Below, one piece after another: positions 25,401 to 33,725 of a DNA stretch of 64,000 bases. The position numbers and the translations under genes were made by a program. This DNA comes from Xestospongia bergquistia. Its lineage: Eukaryota; Porifera; Demospongiae; Haplosclerida; Petrosiidae. The notes under the pieces were generated by a model, which ran no database searches, was not told the DNA's origin, and saw only the letters and a program-made list of their open reading frames with translations. Numbering within the stretch: position 1 is the stretch's first letter; every line of letters begins with the position of its first letter. The stretch covers positions 23,853,249-23,917,248 of the forward strand of contig OZ014411.1 in the NCBI GenBank assembly GCA_963965975.1, written 5' to 3'.

Positions 25401-26695
25401 CTGTACAAAACAGTATAATGACAAATATCTACTTTAAGATATATATAGTGGTTAATGAAGATCTTTAGGGGGGGCTTATATATCTAGAAGGTAGAGATAA
25501 TGATGGAGAGCACTTACATTTACAATCCCTTTTAATAATGAATTTAGTTGTTACCAATTTTTAATAATAATGATTATAAAGAAAAATCTTTAGCTATAGT
25601 AAGCCTATCAAGGTGGGAATACTCCAAAGAAAAAATCTGAAGTTTCTTGGTTTAAAAAAACCATGATAAGCAAGATCGTAATACCAATAAAAAGCAAAAT
25701 AATATAGATTATGAAATCTTCATCATAGTAAACTAGAAATTAAGCAAAATATGCATTATTTTAAAAAATAAAGTCAGTACTTGACTCTTAATCAGTATTT
25801 GTTAAAGATAATAGCTTTTATGATATTTACGATATCATATATAATATTTGAATATGGATTACATGCTAGTATCACCTGGCTAATAAAAATATACGTGGTC
25901 ACAAAGTAATTTTATCAATGGTTGGTCTGTGTGCTTTGACTTTTATTATATAACCTTGCTGTGTTATCACAAATTCATGCTTTCCCAAAAACAACATACA
26001 CTGTTTTCAATATAACTTATAGTGAAATGTTCTATACTTACAAAGGACATGTATCTTGCATGTACTATTAAAACTTCTATTGTAACAAATCTTATATAGT
26101 AACACAGCGATTTTACATAAGGACAGCATAATACACACCATTATCCATAACAATTATTTTGTTTTTATATAATGAGCTAGGCATTAAGCAAAGGGACCTT
26201 ATTTTGATTATGAATTAAGTAAACGATTGTCAATAAGTATATTAAAGATATATTAGCATTCTGATGTTTACTATATTATACTATATAATTAATGATTGGT
26301 ACACATCGAGGTCAGTAAACAAAATTGTCTTACATTAAGGCCGACATTTATAATGGCTAAGCTCAGTTAATTCTTAAATGTCTAAAAGTTTTTTTTTTTA
26401 TTTCTGATGTTTTGAAGACACATAACTAATTAAAAATATTCATAGAATATTTCTGTTCAAGATATTTGGGATTTACAAAGTGTCTTAAGTTTACAGCATT
26501 ATACCTATTATTAGAACTATAAACTCATAAATAATACATACACAACAATTCTATCACCAAAATCTATTACAAAAAACAAAACAAGTGATTGAAAAATCTC
26601 TGTTACATTGGGACATAAACAAAATCATTAATAAAGCTGATAATAAACCGTTTTATTAAGAAAGAGCAATAGCTAGTATAAACATTTATTTATAG

Positions 26696-26729
<34 letters not shown>

Positions 26730-29700
26730 CTATAAATATTCTCCATGCAATTTTATATATTTTCAGATACAATGAAATTTATTAATATGTAAGTTCTTGT
26801 ACAGTAGACCCTCGGTTATCCGAACCTCGCGCATCCGTCACCTCGAATATCCGAAATTTTTTTGGAAGGACACACCCACGACGCCATACCACGTGGTACC
26901 TAACTTAGTCACAAATGGAAGCTGCTCCTCCTGCAAAAAAAAGAAAAAGAAAGGTCCTTACCATCGACCAAAAGCTGGAGATAATAAAAAAACTCGAAGC
27001 TGGTACTTCACAATCTAAAATTGGTGAAGAGTACGATATTGGGCGATCTACTGTTCTAGATATCAAACGAAACAAAACAAAACTAGAATTGTTTTCACGG
27101 AAAATGGTTGACATGGGAATGAATAAAGGCACAAAGATAATGAAAGTTGGTGAATATGAAAAGCTCGACCAAGCTTTATATGTCTGGTTTAAACAAGAAA
27201 GGGAGAAAAATACACCTATCACTGGGCCAATAATCGCTGAAAAGGCCAAAGTTCTGTTTCCTTTACTTTATCCAGAAACAAGCAAACCTTTTAAAGCAAG
27301 TCAAGGATTTTTGTGGCGCTTTTGCAAGAGACATGGAGTGAGGGAAATTAGCATTCAAGGGGAAAAATTGTCAGCAGATATGGTTGGGGCTACTGTTTTT
27401 CAAGAGGAGTTTAAAAGTCTCGTTGGTGAATACTCTTTGGATCAAATCTTTAACTGCGATGAAACTGGCTTATACTATCGCCTTCTACCAAGGAAAACAC
27501 TTGCCTGTGTGTTTGAGAAGCAAGCAGATGGTCAAAAGAAGTGTAAAGATCGTGTCACAATAAATGCTTGCTCAAATGCTAGTGGATCTATCAAGTTACC
27601 ACTACTTTTCATAGGGAAATCTGCTAGACCAAGATGTTTTAGGGGATTAAATATGGCTGCACTCTCAGTTATTTACAAAAATCAGAAAAATGCTTGGGCT
27701 GATTCGCACATATTTTCAGAATGGTTCCATAATAATTTTGTGACAACAATTCAGGCAAGATTGAAAGAAATGAAACAAACTCCTAAGGCACTGTTACTAT
27801 TAGATAACTGCTCAGCACATCCGGATGAAAGTGAGTTAATTTCTCAAGATGGCTTGGTAAAGGCTGTATTTTTGCCACCCAATGTTACTAGTCTCATTCA
27901 ACCAATGGACCAGGGGGTTCTTGAGGCATTAAAACGAAGGTATCGAAAGTTCCTCCTGAGGGACTTACTTCTCTCAGATGATGTGGACATTATTGAACAT
28001 TTGAAATCCATCAACATACTTAAAGTTATTAAGAATATATCATTAGCTTGGGAAGAGATTAGTCAATTGACTATTCAACATTCTTGGAGAAAGCTCATTC
28101 CAGAGGTTGAGGAAAATGGATCAGGTGAAAGTGAGAACCTGCCACCATCTAACTCAGAATTTGTAGCAGATTTATTGTCATTAGTATCTGCTGATGTTCA
28201 AGAAGCAGATGTTGAAGAATGGTTATCTTCAGATGATTTAGGTTACCAACATTTAGATGATGAACAGATTGTTGCCATGGTTAATGAGTCTAATGATGAT
28301 CAGCAGGAACATGATTTATGTAGTTCTGAGTCAGAAGATGAAGTCACAGTTACATCTATTTCTGCATGTCCAGTATCAAACAAGGAAGCTGTGCAGTTAT
28401 TTGAGAAATGTATAGTATGGCTTCAACATCAGCCGGAATCGACAGTCTATAGTACAACGTTGCTAATGTCACTTAAGGATTTGGCTGCTAAAAAAAGACT
28501 TTTGCAATTAAAGCAATTACATATTACTTCATTCATGTAATCATTACTTGTATAAAATTCAATTACATGTCCATAATACAGTTAATTTGGTTACAATTCA
28601 CTTATCTGAGCAATTTCGACTATCCGAACAGCATTCATGAATGTCAGTGCCCAAAGCTGGTCGGATAACCGAGGGTCTACTGTATTAGCAATGTCATATA
28701 GTCAATATGCGTATAAAAAACAATAATTATAAAACCATTTATAGATTAGAGTTGGTAGAGGTTGCATGAGATACATCACAAGCATTCAAAGTTCTTATAA
28801 AAACTTATCACTCACACTATAGTCATATTTAAGTGTGATGTTTATAATCATTTGTTAAGGTATGTGTTTTTAGTTTAATCATTAGTCACAAAACTCATGC
28901 TAATAATAGAATAAAACAATGTAAAATACATAGAACTGTATATAAAAGAACTATTTGGTCGTAAACAGTCTTAGCACTACCTGACACACACAGTTACCAT
29001 AAATATTATTAGATATTTCATAATTTACAATGTTTAGACAAACTTACTGTTAATGTGTAAAAGACAATTAGTTGTTGTATTTCGTAATCTGTAGGACAAA
29101 AATCTTAAATCTAGTGCATTTTTCAAACAATTCTCTGTTAAATTTTCGATAATCTCAGATGGAGTCAGTAGTGGTTGTTCCTGTAAGTATAGTGCTATTG
29201 CACCACTAACTAAAGGAGCAGCCATTGATGTTCCAGAATCTAGTCTTGTACATGAACAGCTATTACAGCTATGATCAGCTGCTTTCACATCAGAGCCTGG
29301 AGCAAATATATCAACACAAGAGCCACCATTTGTGAAGGAAGACACATAATCTCCTTGAGCAGAGCTAGCAACAGTTATGACTCCTGGTGCACTGGCAGGA
29401 CTATAATCACAGGCATCATCTCCATCATTCCCAGCAGCTGCAACAATTGGTATTCCACTGTTAACAATATTGCTTGACACGTTGTTAACTGAACTAGTAT
29501 AATAACCACCCAATGACATTGAGATGATAGCTGGACGACGAGGATTCTTATTGGTGATATTTGTTGCAGCAGAATTTAATCCATCTATTATAACACTCCA
29601 TGCTCCAGAACCCCAACAATCTAATACACGAACACTGTAACAGTTAGCTTTTTTGGCAACACCATAAAGTTTTCCACAAGCAAGACTTGCTACATGAGTT

Positions 29701-30745
29701 CCATGTCCATAACAATCTCGACCTTTTTGGTCAGTTCCATCATAGTTGTCAACTGGGTCATATCCGGTATACAATGCTCTGTTGCCATCAAATTCATAGT
29801 GATCATAATTAATACCTATATATAAAATTAACTTTATACAAAACATCCATAGCATTCTTGTTTACCTGTATCTAAAATATAAATGTCAACACCTTCTCCA
29901 TCTCGTCCAGGTTCAAATATACCATCTAATACTGGACTGACTTGGTCAATACGATCCAGTGCCCATGAAAGTGAAGCTTTAGCAAATGTCTCCTCTTCAA
30001 CAAACTCCACATTGTCAAGATTTTTTATCTGAATAATAGTTATATAGCGATAATATTATTTACGTCATATAATGAGATTCATAGTCAGTACATTTTAATT
30101 AGGACTGTTTGATCTATAATATAGCTTTTTCATCTTTTTGGCAACTTTATCATTGTTGATGGGCCTATAATTATTATATAATCTTGCTAATGAGAGTCTT
30201 TTAAGTTAAGAAATTAATATTATTTGACAAGCACGATATTTATGTAGCAATAGGGATAGGTTAGCATGAATCTCATGCTAAGGCATATCCATATTATCAT
30301 GGTTCATTATATATGTATGTTACATAAACCTTTTTTGAAAATTGTACACTCTAACTTACAAACTATCCAGTTGGCAGATTTTTAGAATACAAATACACCT
30401 CTATACCATAGTAAAAAAAGCACAGATATATATTTGCTTATGTGTGTGTGTGCATGTGTGTGTTTTAAGGCTAACCTTATGTGCTTCATCTACTGAGAGC
30501 TTTGTGACAACCACTTTGGCAAATGGACCTTCAATTTTGTGAATTTTGGAATTCAAGGACTGAGCTCGAACTATTTCAGCAATGGCTTCAAATCTCTCAT
30601 GACTGGTATCTGGAGTCAGTACAACCATATATTGACCTGTTGTCTTGATTCCAGGAGCAGCACGAATTACTCGACGTGTCTGCACCACAGCCGCAAGGAG
30701 AAGAACTAATATCAGAACTTGGTTATGGCTTGTACGAAATTGCAT
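16378..30745 (-). CDS. P2: S8 protease with three NIDO domains and SMB
   Basis: Minus-strand model: protease exons 30745-30476, 30028-29866, 29815-29048; NIDO-1 22956-22769, 22713-22426, 22374-22143; NIDO-2 21598-21444, 21389-21102, 21050-20819; Gly/Ser linker 20427-20383; NIDO-3 20187-20036, 19978-19691, 19638-19407; linkers 19074-19060 (uncertain), 18770-18732, 18551-18474, 17222-17184; SMB 17134-16977; proposed tail 16426-16378. With all linkers it encodes about 1209 aa ending at the SMB stop, or about 1224 aa with the tail. All junctions are GT/AG and phases agree. Catalytic Asp, His, Asn and Ser are present. It is predicted to be a secreted protease tethered to matrix or partner proteins by NIDO and SMB modules. 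A Tigger transposon lies in the 6-kb intron 3, antisense to the gene. Confidence 0.82.
16977..17134 (-). CDS. P2 somatomedin B exon
   Basis: Encodes SCLALNLTYCGCCKQSL and continues with QCYDNGCYCDESCHEYNDCC and SDIADIDC. It has the SMB spacing with CxC, C, CC and a final C, plus an extra cysteine (YCGCC) not in P1. It ends HYNW then TAA, or donor GTAAGA after AACTG. Confidence 0.85.
17184..19074 (-). CDS. P2 linker exons (Gly/Ser and Pro/Thr rich)
   Basis: Small phase-1 exons join NIDO-3 to SMB. 18770-18732 (39 nt) encodes GTGSGSGAGSGIN, 18551-18474 (78 nt) encodes ETISVTPQPSTSIDPTS and continues IIVTPTQTI, and 17222-17184 (39 nt) encodes ITVTHSPTPTMQ. A further 15-nt candidate, 19074-19060, would encode GSGIN; it has a CTCAG acceptor and a GTAAGA donor but looks like a truncated copy of the Gly/Ser linker and may be skipped. 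Such stretches usually act as flexible, possibly O-glycosylated spacers. Confidence 0.65.
18892..18957. repeat. Single copy of the repeat that brackets the P3 SMB cassette
   Basis: In P3 the related 65-bp sequence occurs twice (36353-36418 and 36788-36853) around an extra SMB exon. Here only one copy is present and the SMB cassette is absent, as expected for recombination between such repeats. Confidence 0.5.
19407..20187 (-). CDS. P2 NIDO domain 3
   Basis: Exons of 152, 288 and 232 nt. The first encodes FRSVDDHTVKVDLPSIFIFG and HSLY, the second ISSNGLLSFG, VVIAPFWDDI, GIVEYG and LDWVLVAKWVNVCP, the third TNTFQVVIASQGSISYAIF, YKCNLLQW and NVVYNLNEG. These are the landmarks of nidogen/tectorin-type NIDO domains. 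It is preceded by a 45-nt linker exon (20427-20383) encoding GTGSGSGLPSGSGKI. Confidence 0.85.
20383..20427 (-). CDS. P2 Gly/Ser linker between NIDO-2 and NIDO-3
   Basis: A 45-nt phase-1 exon with CAG acceptor and GTAAGT donor encoding GTGSGSGLPSGSGKI. P4 has Gly/Ser residues fused to the start of its NIDO exons instead, so spacing between domains varies between paralogs. Confidence 0.7.
   Translation of the reverse strand, partial: ALDLALGYPQDLAK
20819..21598 (-). CDS. P2 NIDO domain 2
   Basis: Exons of 155, 288 and 232 nt: VVFGSGMESKYLTFFDL start, GIVEYGIINSSNTSSIIN middle, NTFQVVVASEGSTSYAIF and end NVVYNLSEG. It is nearly identical in the middle exon to NIDO-2 of P3, far closer than to NIDO-1 or NIDO-3 of its own gene, so the domain triplication is older than the P2/P3 gene duplication. 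Confidence 0.85.
22082..22131. repeat. (TA)n microsatellite
   Basis: Pure TA run inside the intron between P2 NIDO-1 and NIDO-2. Similar TA runs lie at 2790-2810, 26698-26727, 35820-35845, 38255-38320, 38512-38540, 40830-40950, 45810-45870 and 54610-54655. Confidence 0.8.
22143..22956 (-). CDS. P2 NIDO domain 1
   Basis: Exons of 188, 288 and 232 nt. The first carries a Ser/Gly/Arg-rich lead (SRSRVINSESLLVSGSG) and then YADDYTRAVQLPSTFNIG; the second has ISSNGLLSFG, VVIAPFWDDI and LDWVFVAKWDNVCP; the third has NTFQVVLASEGSSSYAIF and NVVYNVNEG. The middle exon differs from that of P3 NIDO-1 by only a residue or so over its length, pointing to recent duplication or gene conversion. Confidence 0.85.
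23334..23625. repeat. Foldback MITE family A, copy 2
   Basis: Left end GATGCCAAAAGGTGGACATC, right end reversed GGAAAGCCAAAGGTGGACAT. Inner AATTGGAATTGGAAT and TCCAATT blocks also pair. It is slightly longer than the other two copies. Confidence 0.7.
25171..25401. repeat. Foldback MITE family A, copy 3
   Basis: Left end GGAAGCCAAAGGTGGACATC, right end reversed GAAGCCGAAGGCGAACATTC. It is the shortest copy, noncoding, in P2 intron 3 about 1.5 kb from copy 2. Confidence 0.7.
26802..28682 (+). mobile_element. Complete pogo/Tigger-type DNA transposon
   Basis: Both ends show the inverted repeat CAGTAGACCCTCGGTTATCC, identical for at least 22 bases, and the element is flanked by TA dinucleotides (26800-26801 and 28683-28684), the target duplication of Tc1/mariner-pogo elements. 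Its 1881 bp enclose one open transposase gene. It lies in P2 intron 3 on the opposite strand, and no matching element lies in intron 3 of P1, P3 or P4, so it arrived after the gene duplications. Confidence 0.93.
26915..28540 (+). CDS. Tigger/pogo transposase (DDE_1, CENP-B-like)
   Basis: Uninterrupted 541-residue protein. Residues about 10-55 form the first helix-turn-helix (LTIDQKLEIIKKLEAG, GRSTVLDIKRNK) after a basic KKRKRK stretch that could serve in nuclear import. Residues about 80-150 are the CENP-B-type second DNA-binding domain. The catalytic core has Asp182 (FNCDETGLYY), Asp297 (LLLLDNCSAHP) and Asp332 (LIQPMDQGV), the DDD triad of pogo-like enzymes, with 34 residues between the last two. 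The C-terminal region is acidic. Because the frame, catalytic residues and both ends are kept, this copy could be recent or even functional; a domesticated gene is unlikely since the TIRs are retained. Confidence 0.95.
   Translation: MEAAPPAKKRKRKVLTIDQKLEIIKKLEAGTSQSKIGEEYDIGRSTVLDIKRNKTKLELFSRKMVDMGMNKGTKIMKVGEYEKLDQALYVWFKQEREKNTPITGPIIAEKAKVLFPLLYPETSKPFKASQGFLWRFCKRHGVREISIQGEKLSADMVGATVFQEEFKSLVGEYSLDQIFNCDETGLYYRLLPRKTLACVFEKQADGQKKCKDRVTINACSNASGSIKLPLLFIGKSARPRCFRGLNMAALSVIYKNQKNAWADSHIFSEWFHNNFVTTIQARLKEMKQTPKALLLLDNCSAHPDESELISQDGLVKAVFLPPNVTSLIQPMDQGVLEALKRRYRKFLLRDLLLSDDVDIIEHLKSINILKVIKNISLAWEEISQLTIQHSWRKLIPEVEENGSGESENLPPSNSEFVADLLSLVSADVQEADVEEWLSSDDLGYQHLDDEQIVAMVNESNDDQQEHDLCSSESEDEVTVTSISACPVSNKEAVQLFEKCIVWLQHQPESTVYSTTLLMSLKDLAAKKRLLQLKQLHITSFM
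29048..30745 (-). CDS. P2 protease module (signal peptide, I9, S8)
   Basis: Exons of 270, 163 and 768 nt, the same lengths as P1. Leader VLILVLLLAAVVQT, propeptide GQYMVVLTPDTSHERFEAIA, Asp motif YILDTG, His motif DCYGHGTHVAS, SMSLGG substrate strand, oxyanion VAAAGNDGDDACD and Ser motif SGTSMAAPLVSG. The extra cysteines in CNSCSC near the active site are shared in position with P1 and P4. The start chosen is the ATG at 30745, although two earlier in-frame ATGs exist (30802, 30754). Confidence 0.9.
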
Positions 30746-30750
30746 ATTTA

Positions 30751-30830
30751 GCATCACGATACACTGTGTTAATTTGAGTAGCTGCTTACTTATAACCATC
30801 ACGTTAAAACCACTCCTCCAAATACACGAA
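30751..30830 (-). promoter_or_regulatory. P2 core promoter
   Basis: On the minus strand: GGAGGAGTGGTTTTAACGTG, then GGTTATAAGTAAG as TATA-like box, then ACACAGTGTATCGTGATGC next to the start. The same arrangement occurs in P1, P3 and P4. Confidence 0.6.
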
Positions 30831-30926
30831 ACGATGATGTAATAAATACAATGACACGTCAGATGAGGTACCTGGATCGTTAAGCACTACAAAAATAGTC
30901 ATAGCATGCAATATCTGTCTTAAAAG

Positions 30927-31025
30927 AGATGAGCTAATATCAGAACTTAAGTATATTTTGTACGAAATTGAACATTTATCATCACAATACATAATGCTAG
31001 CTTGGCTATTTGTTTGTGTGAAACC
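30927..31025 (-). pseudogene. Relic of a P-family exon 1 and promoter edge
   Basis: The plus-strand words CTAATATCAGAACTT, TTGTACGAAATTG and ATCATCACAATACA match, in order, the start of exon 1 and the GTGTATCGTGAT block of P1 and P2. The coding part is short and altered. It lies directly upstream of P2 and is a leftover of another copy. Confidence 0.55.
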
Positions 31026-31144
31026 ATGATGCAATTAATGCTTAACATTCAATCAATTGTTTATAGTGCCTACGTACGTTAGATAGTATAATATAACTTT
31101 AAAATGTGAACCAATATAATTTTAAAGAACTGGTTGTTATATAA

Positions 31145-31225
31145 ATATAGATAGATATAGATGATAGATAGATAAATAGATAGATAGATATATAGACAGA
31201 CAGAAAGACAGAAAGACAGACAGAT
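31145..31225. repeat. Tetranucleotide microsatellite (GATA/GACA type)
   Basis: Repeated ATAG/GATA units pass into CAGACAGAAAGACAG units. It lies in the P2 upstream region; the related stretch near 43.7 kb has a poly-G run instead. Confidence 0.8.
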
Positions 31226-31231
31226 AGTTAG

Positions 31232-31430
31232 ATAGAGATATTTTCATGTCCTTATTCTTAATGTTTGTAACAACAATATATGTGACATCATTATTAGTCA
31301 TCATTAATAAATCTCCATCTAGAAATTAATACAACATTTACTCTAAACTTGACAATAATATCATATCTGACTATAGTGTCCTGCATTGATCTGTGTTGGT
31401 TTTAACACAAGTTATACATATTCTGCTCTC
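31232..31430. repeat. Segmental duplication R4, copy 1
   Basis: Direct match to 43725-43917, with shared words ATTTTCATGTCCTTATTC, TATGTGACATCAT and AGTGTCCTGCATTGATCTGT. It belongs to the duplicated 5' flank of P2 and P3. Confidence 0.7.
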
Positions 31431-31669
31431 TAATGTATGCAACAATCAAAGTAATAAGATATTTTACTGTTTAGCTTACGAGAAAATGTTTAACAATCAA
31501 AGTCCTGAACAACATTTAATAATTTATCTATCCACACATACAGCCAAAATGAACTTAAATAGCAAGTACAACAATAATGGGTGTGACTGGTCGTACTCAA
31601 ACCTTTGCATTAAGGCTTGGTGATATTAAGTTTTTATAAAGAGTCAATACAAAATATAAAGCAAAACGT

Positions 31670-32650
31670 ACCTTGAATGTCTTGCTTACTGGTAATTTCT
31701 TAAGGCTTCTAGCTTATCTTAATTCATAACATAGAACAGAATCTGGAATTAATTCACTACATTTTATAATTTTAAGATCAGAGATAGTTGAACTTTATAA
31801 ACAACATATTTTTATAAATAATGATTAAATGCCTTCATTAGCTGCATACTATCAAATCAACAGGAAATAATGGTAAGATACTAAGCAAAGTGTACATTAT
31901 GATAGTTTAAGAGGTTATTCTCTCAGAATTTTATTATTAATAATGTAGATAAGGTTCAATATAAGTCTTTGATCAATATAGATTGTCTTATCAATAGTTC
32001 TTGTGTAGATGGCTTCTTTAGTTCATCTGTTCCACCAGTCTATTTCTTGTTCAGGTCTTAATGAACATTAATCCTGTCCTGTTGTGCAATGAAATTGTTT
32101 GAATCTCTAGTTTTGATTTCAATTTGAAAGTTCTGCATTTTTCACCAATATATCCAGCTACACATATATATATAGTCTGGTAGAATGCAATAGAATTTAT
32201 AATAAATACTATACACATGTCCTTTTGAGAAATCATATGTTTAAATATATAAAGTGAAAGGCTCCATAGTGGAAAGATATTGTTTCTTTTTAAAGTCCTA
32301 TAAATGACCCACAATTCAAATAACTGGGTAAACTGACTATAACAAGATCCAAAATAAAAGTTCCTTATCTTATTTTCTTCTATATTGCAATTTTATATTA
32401 AAATAGTACATTTTTTATATTTTGTTAAATATAAGGCATAATTTTGATGTTACATTATTATCACTTATGTAATATAAAGAATATAATATTATAGTTAGTG
32501 TTAATCAAGCAATGTATTATATTTTTATGGTCATGCCAGGTCTTCATAAATTGTGATCACATTCTGACATAATTTACAGGTAATTTCAGGACCTACAGAG
32601 AATACATCAAAATATGATACCAATAATTTAGTCATTGTTCTGAAAACAAT
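31670..32650. repeat. Segmental duplication R2, copy 1
   Basis: About 1 kb in direct orientation with 55510-56490 and roughly nine bases in ten alike by eye: shared words include ACTGGTAATTTCTTAAGGCT, GGTCATGCCAGGTCTTCATA and GACATAATTTACAGGTAATT. Both copies have a minus-strand protease-exon relic just to their right. Open frames in it are not conserved. Confidence 0.75.
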
Positions 32651-32696
32651 TTAATTATAAACAAAATAAGAACTTATTGGAATGATGATATTTGTA

Positions 32697-32790
32697 TCTA
32701 AAATATAAATGTCAACATCTTCTCCATCTCGTTCAAGTTCAAATATACCATCTAATACTGTACTGACTTGATCAATATGATCTACTGCCA
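32697..32790 (-). pseudogene. Relic of P-family protease exon 2
   Basis: The minus strand encodes DHIDQVSTVLDGIFELERD followed by GEDVDIYILDT, clearly related to exon 2 of P1, P2 and P4. The 5' third of the exon and the neighbouring exons are missing, and the 3' splice donor context is changed. It is a fragment of a dead copy. Confidence 0.75.
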
Positions 32791-32876
32791 TGAATGATGT
32801 ATGAAGATGGAAAAAGTCTAATGAAACAAAGTATCCAAATACACAAACTATAACTACTAATACAGCTATTACAACA

Positions 32877-33100
32877 TTATTGACATCCCTCATCAGTCAA
32901 ACGAAAAGACTGGTAAATATCATCTGCTGTATCTCCCATGGAATATATCAAAGTGCTAATTTGGTTCTCTTCTGTCTTTCTTTCAAATCGTCTGATCCAT
33001 TTAGGCCAATCATCTGTGTTGGAGAAGTCGAATGGCTCTTGGGCTGGGATTTGGTACGTGGCCATCGTATCCCCGCTCCTGACACCATGTAAAGTTCACA
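32877..33100 (-). mobile_element. LTR-retrotransposon gag-like fossil
   Basis: The minus strand encodes a short gag-like start (PAQEPFDFSNTDDWPKWIRR and STLIYSMGDTADDIYQSF), typical of Gypsy-class gag proteins. Only this small piece is present, next to a protease-exon relic, so it is a broken fragment of an old insertion. No LTR pair was identified. Confidence 0.6.
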
Positions 33101-33679
33101 ACTCAATAATAACAACTGTTTTTAAAACAAAATATACCAATATATATACTACAAACTTATGAATATTATAATTCAAGTACAAAGTCCAAGGGATACTACA
33201 TACACAACATTCGATCTATTGATAATACAGCTATCTTTGTACTTGTTCCTGTCTATTGTTAAGAAATCATTCCTTTTGTCTTTATGAATTTGTTTACAAG
33301 TTGAAAGAGAAAGGAAACTGTTACTTGCAAATACATAACACGCATATAAAGAATACGTTAATTTAAAATTTAAGCAATTCCAGCTGATCATCATAATTGA
33401 ATAATAAATTTTTCACTTAACTATGCTATTGCTAGTATTTTCTATCAAAACAGCATTTGTAATAACAAGTTATCAAACTAAACAAAATAATAATATATTT
33501 TGCAAAAATCTATAACAGCAATAGTTTTGATGTTTAAGCAAAAATATCCTATAACTAATACAAAATAAAAAGTTTGTTATCAAAATATACAATGGAAAAT
33601 ATTTTTTAAAAATAATTTTAAAAAATATACAAAAAATCACACATAGTACTAATTAGGTACTTAGTGAGGACAGACCACA
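33101..33679. other. P3 3' flank, shared with P1 and P2
   Basis: Noncoding. About 33200-33600 matches 15.88-16.3 kb and parts of 1.6-2.0 kb (for example ATTTTGTATCAAAACAGCAT-like and AACAGCAATAGTTTT words), showing that the duplication unit reaches beyond the last exon. P3 lacks the ATTAAA box found in P1, P2 and P4 at this position. Confidence 0.55.
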
Positions 33680-33725
33680 TCAATTATCCTCATTTATAAT
33701 AGTTATAGGTTCAGTGTCTGTGTAG
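33680..33725 (-). CDS. P3 proposed C-terminal tail exon
   Basis: Encodes YTDTEPITIINEDN then TGA after a CATTAG acceptor. Compared with P2 and P4 it lacks three bases, so one residue is lost while the frame is kept. That pattern fits coding sequence. Confidence 0.55.

Larger units (their letters stand above)
22957..29047 (-). other. P2 intron 3 with repeats and a Tigger insertion
   Basis: Six kilobases between protease and NIDO exons. It holds intron-3 repeat copies (23090-23330, 23640-23880, 24160-24560), two family A MITEs, AT-rich DNA with a TA microsatellite at 26698-26727, and the Tigger element at 26802-28682. Other open frames here are shadows of the transposase. Confidence 0.6.

Noticed and set aside
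26905-27249. Antisense open frame in the transposon
   Set aside because: Shadow of the transposase frame, which has clear domains.
30804-31034. Independent gene upstream of P2
   Set aside because: It covers the decayed exon 1 relic and promoter, in a different frame from the leader exon.
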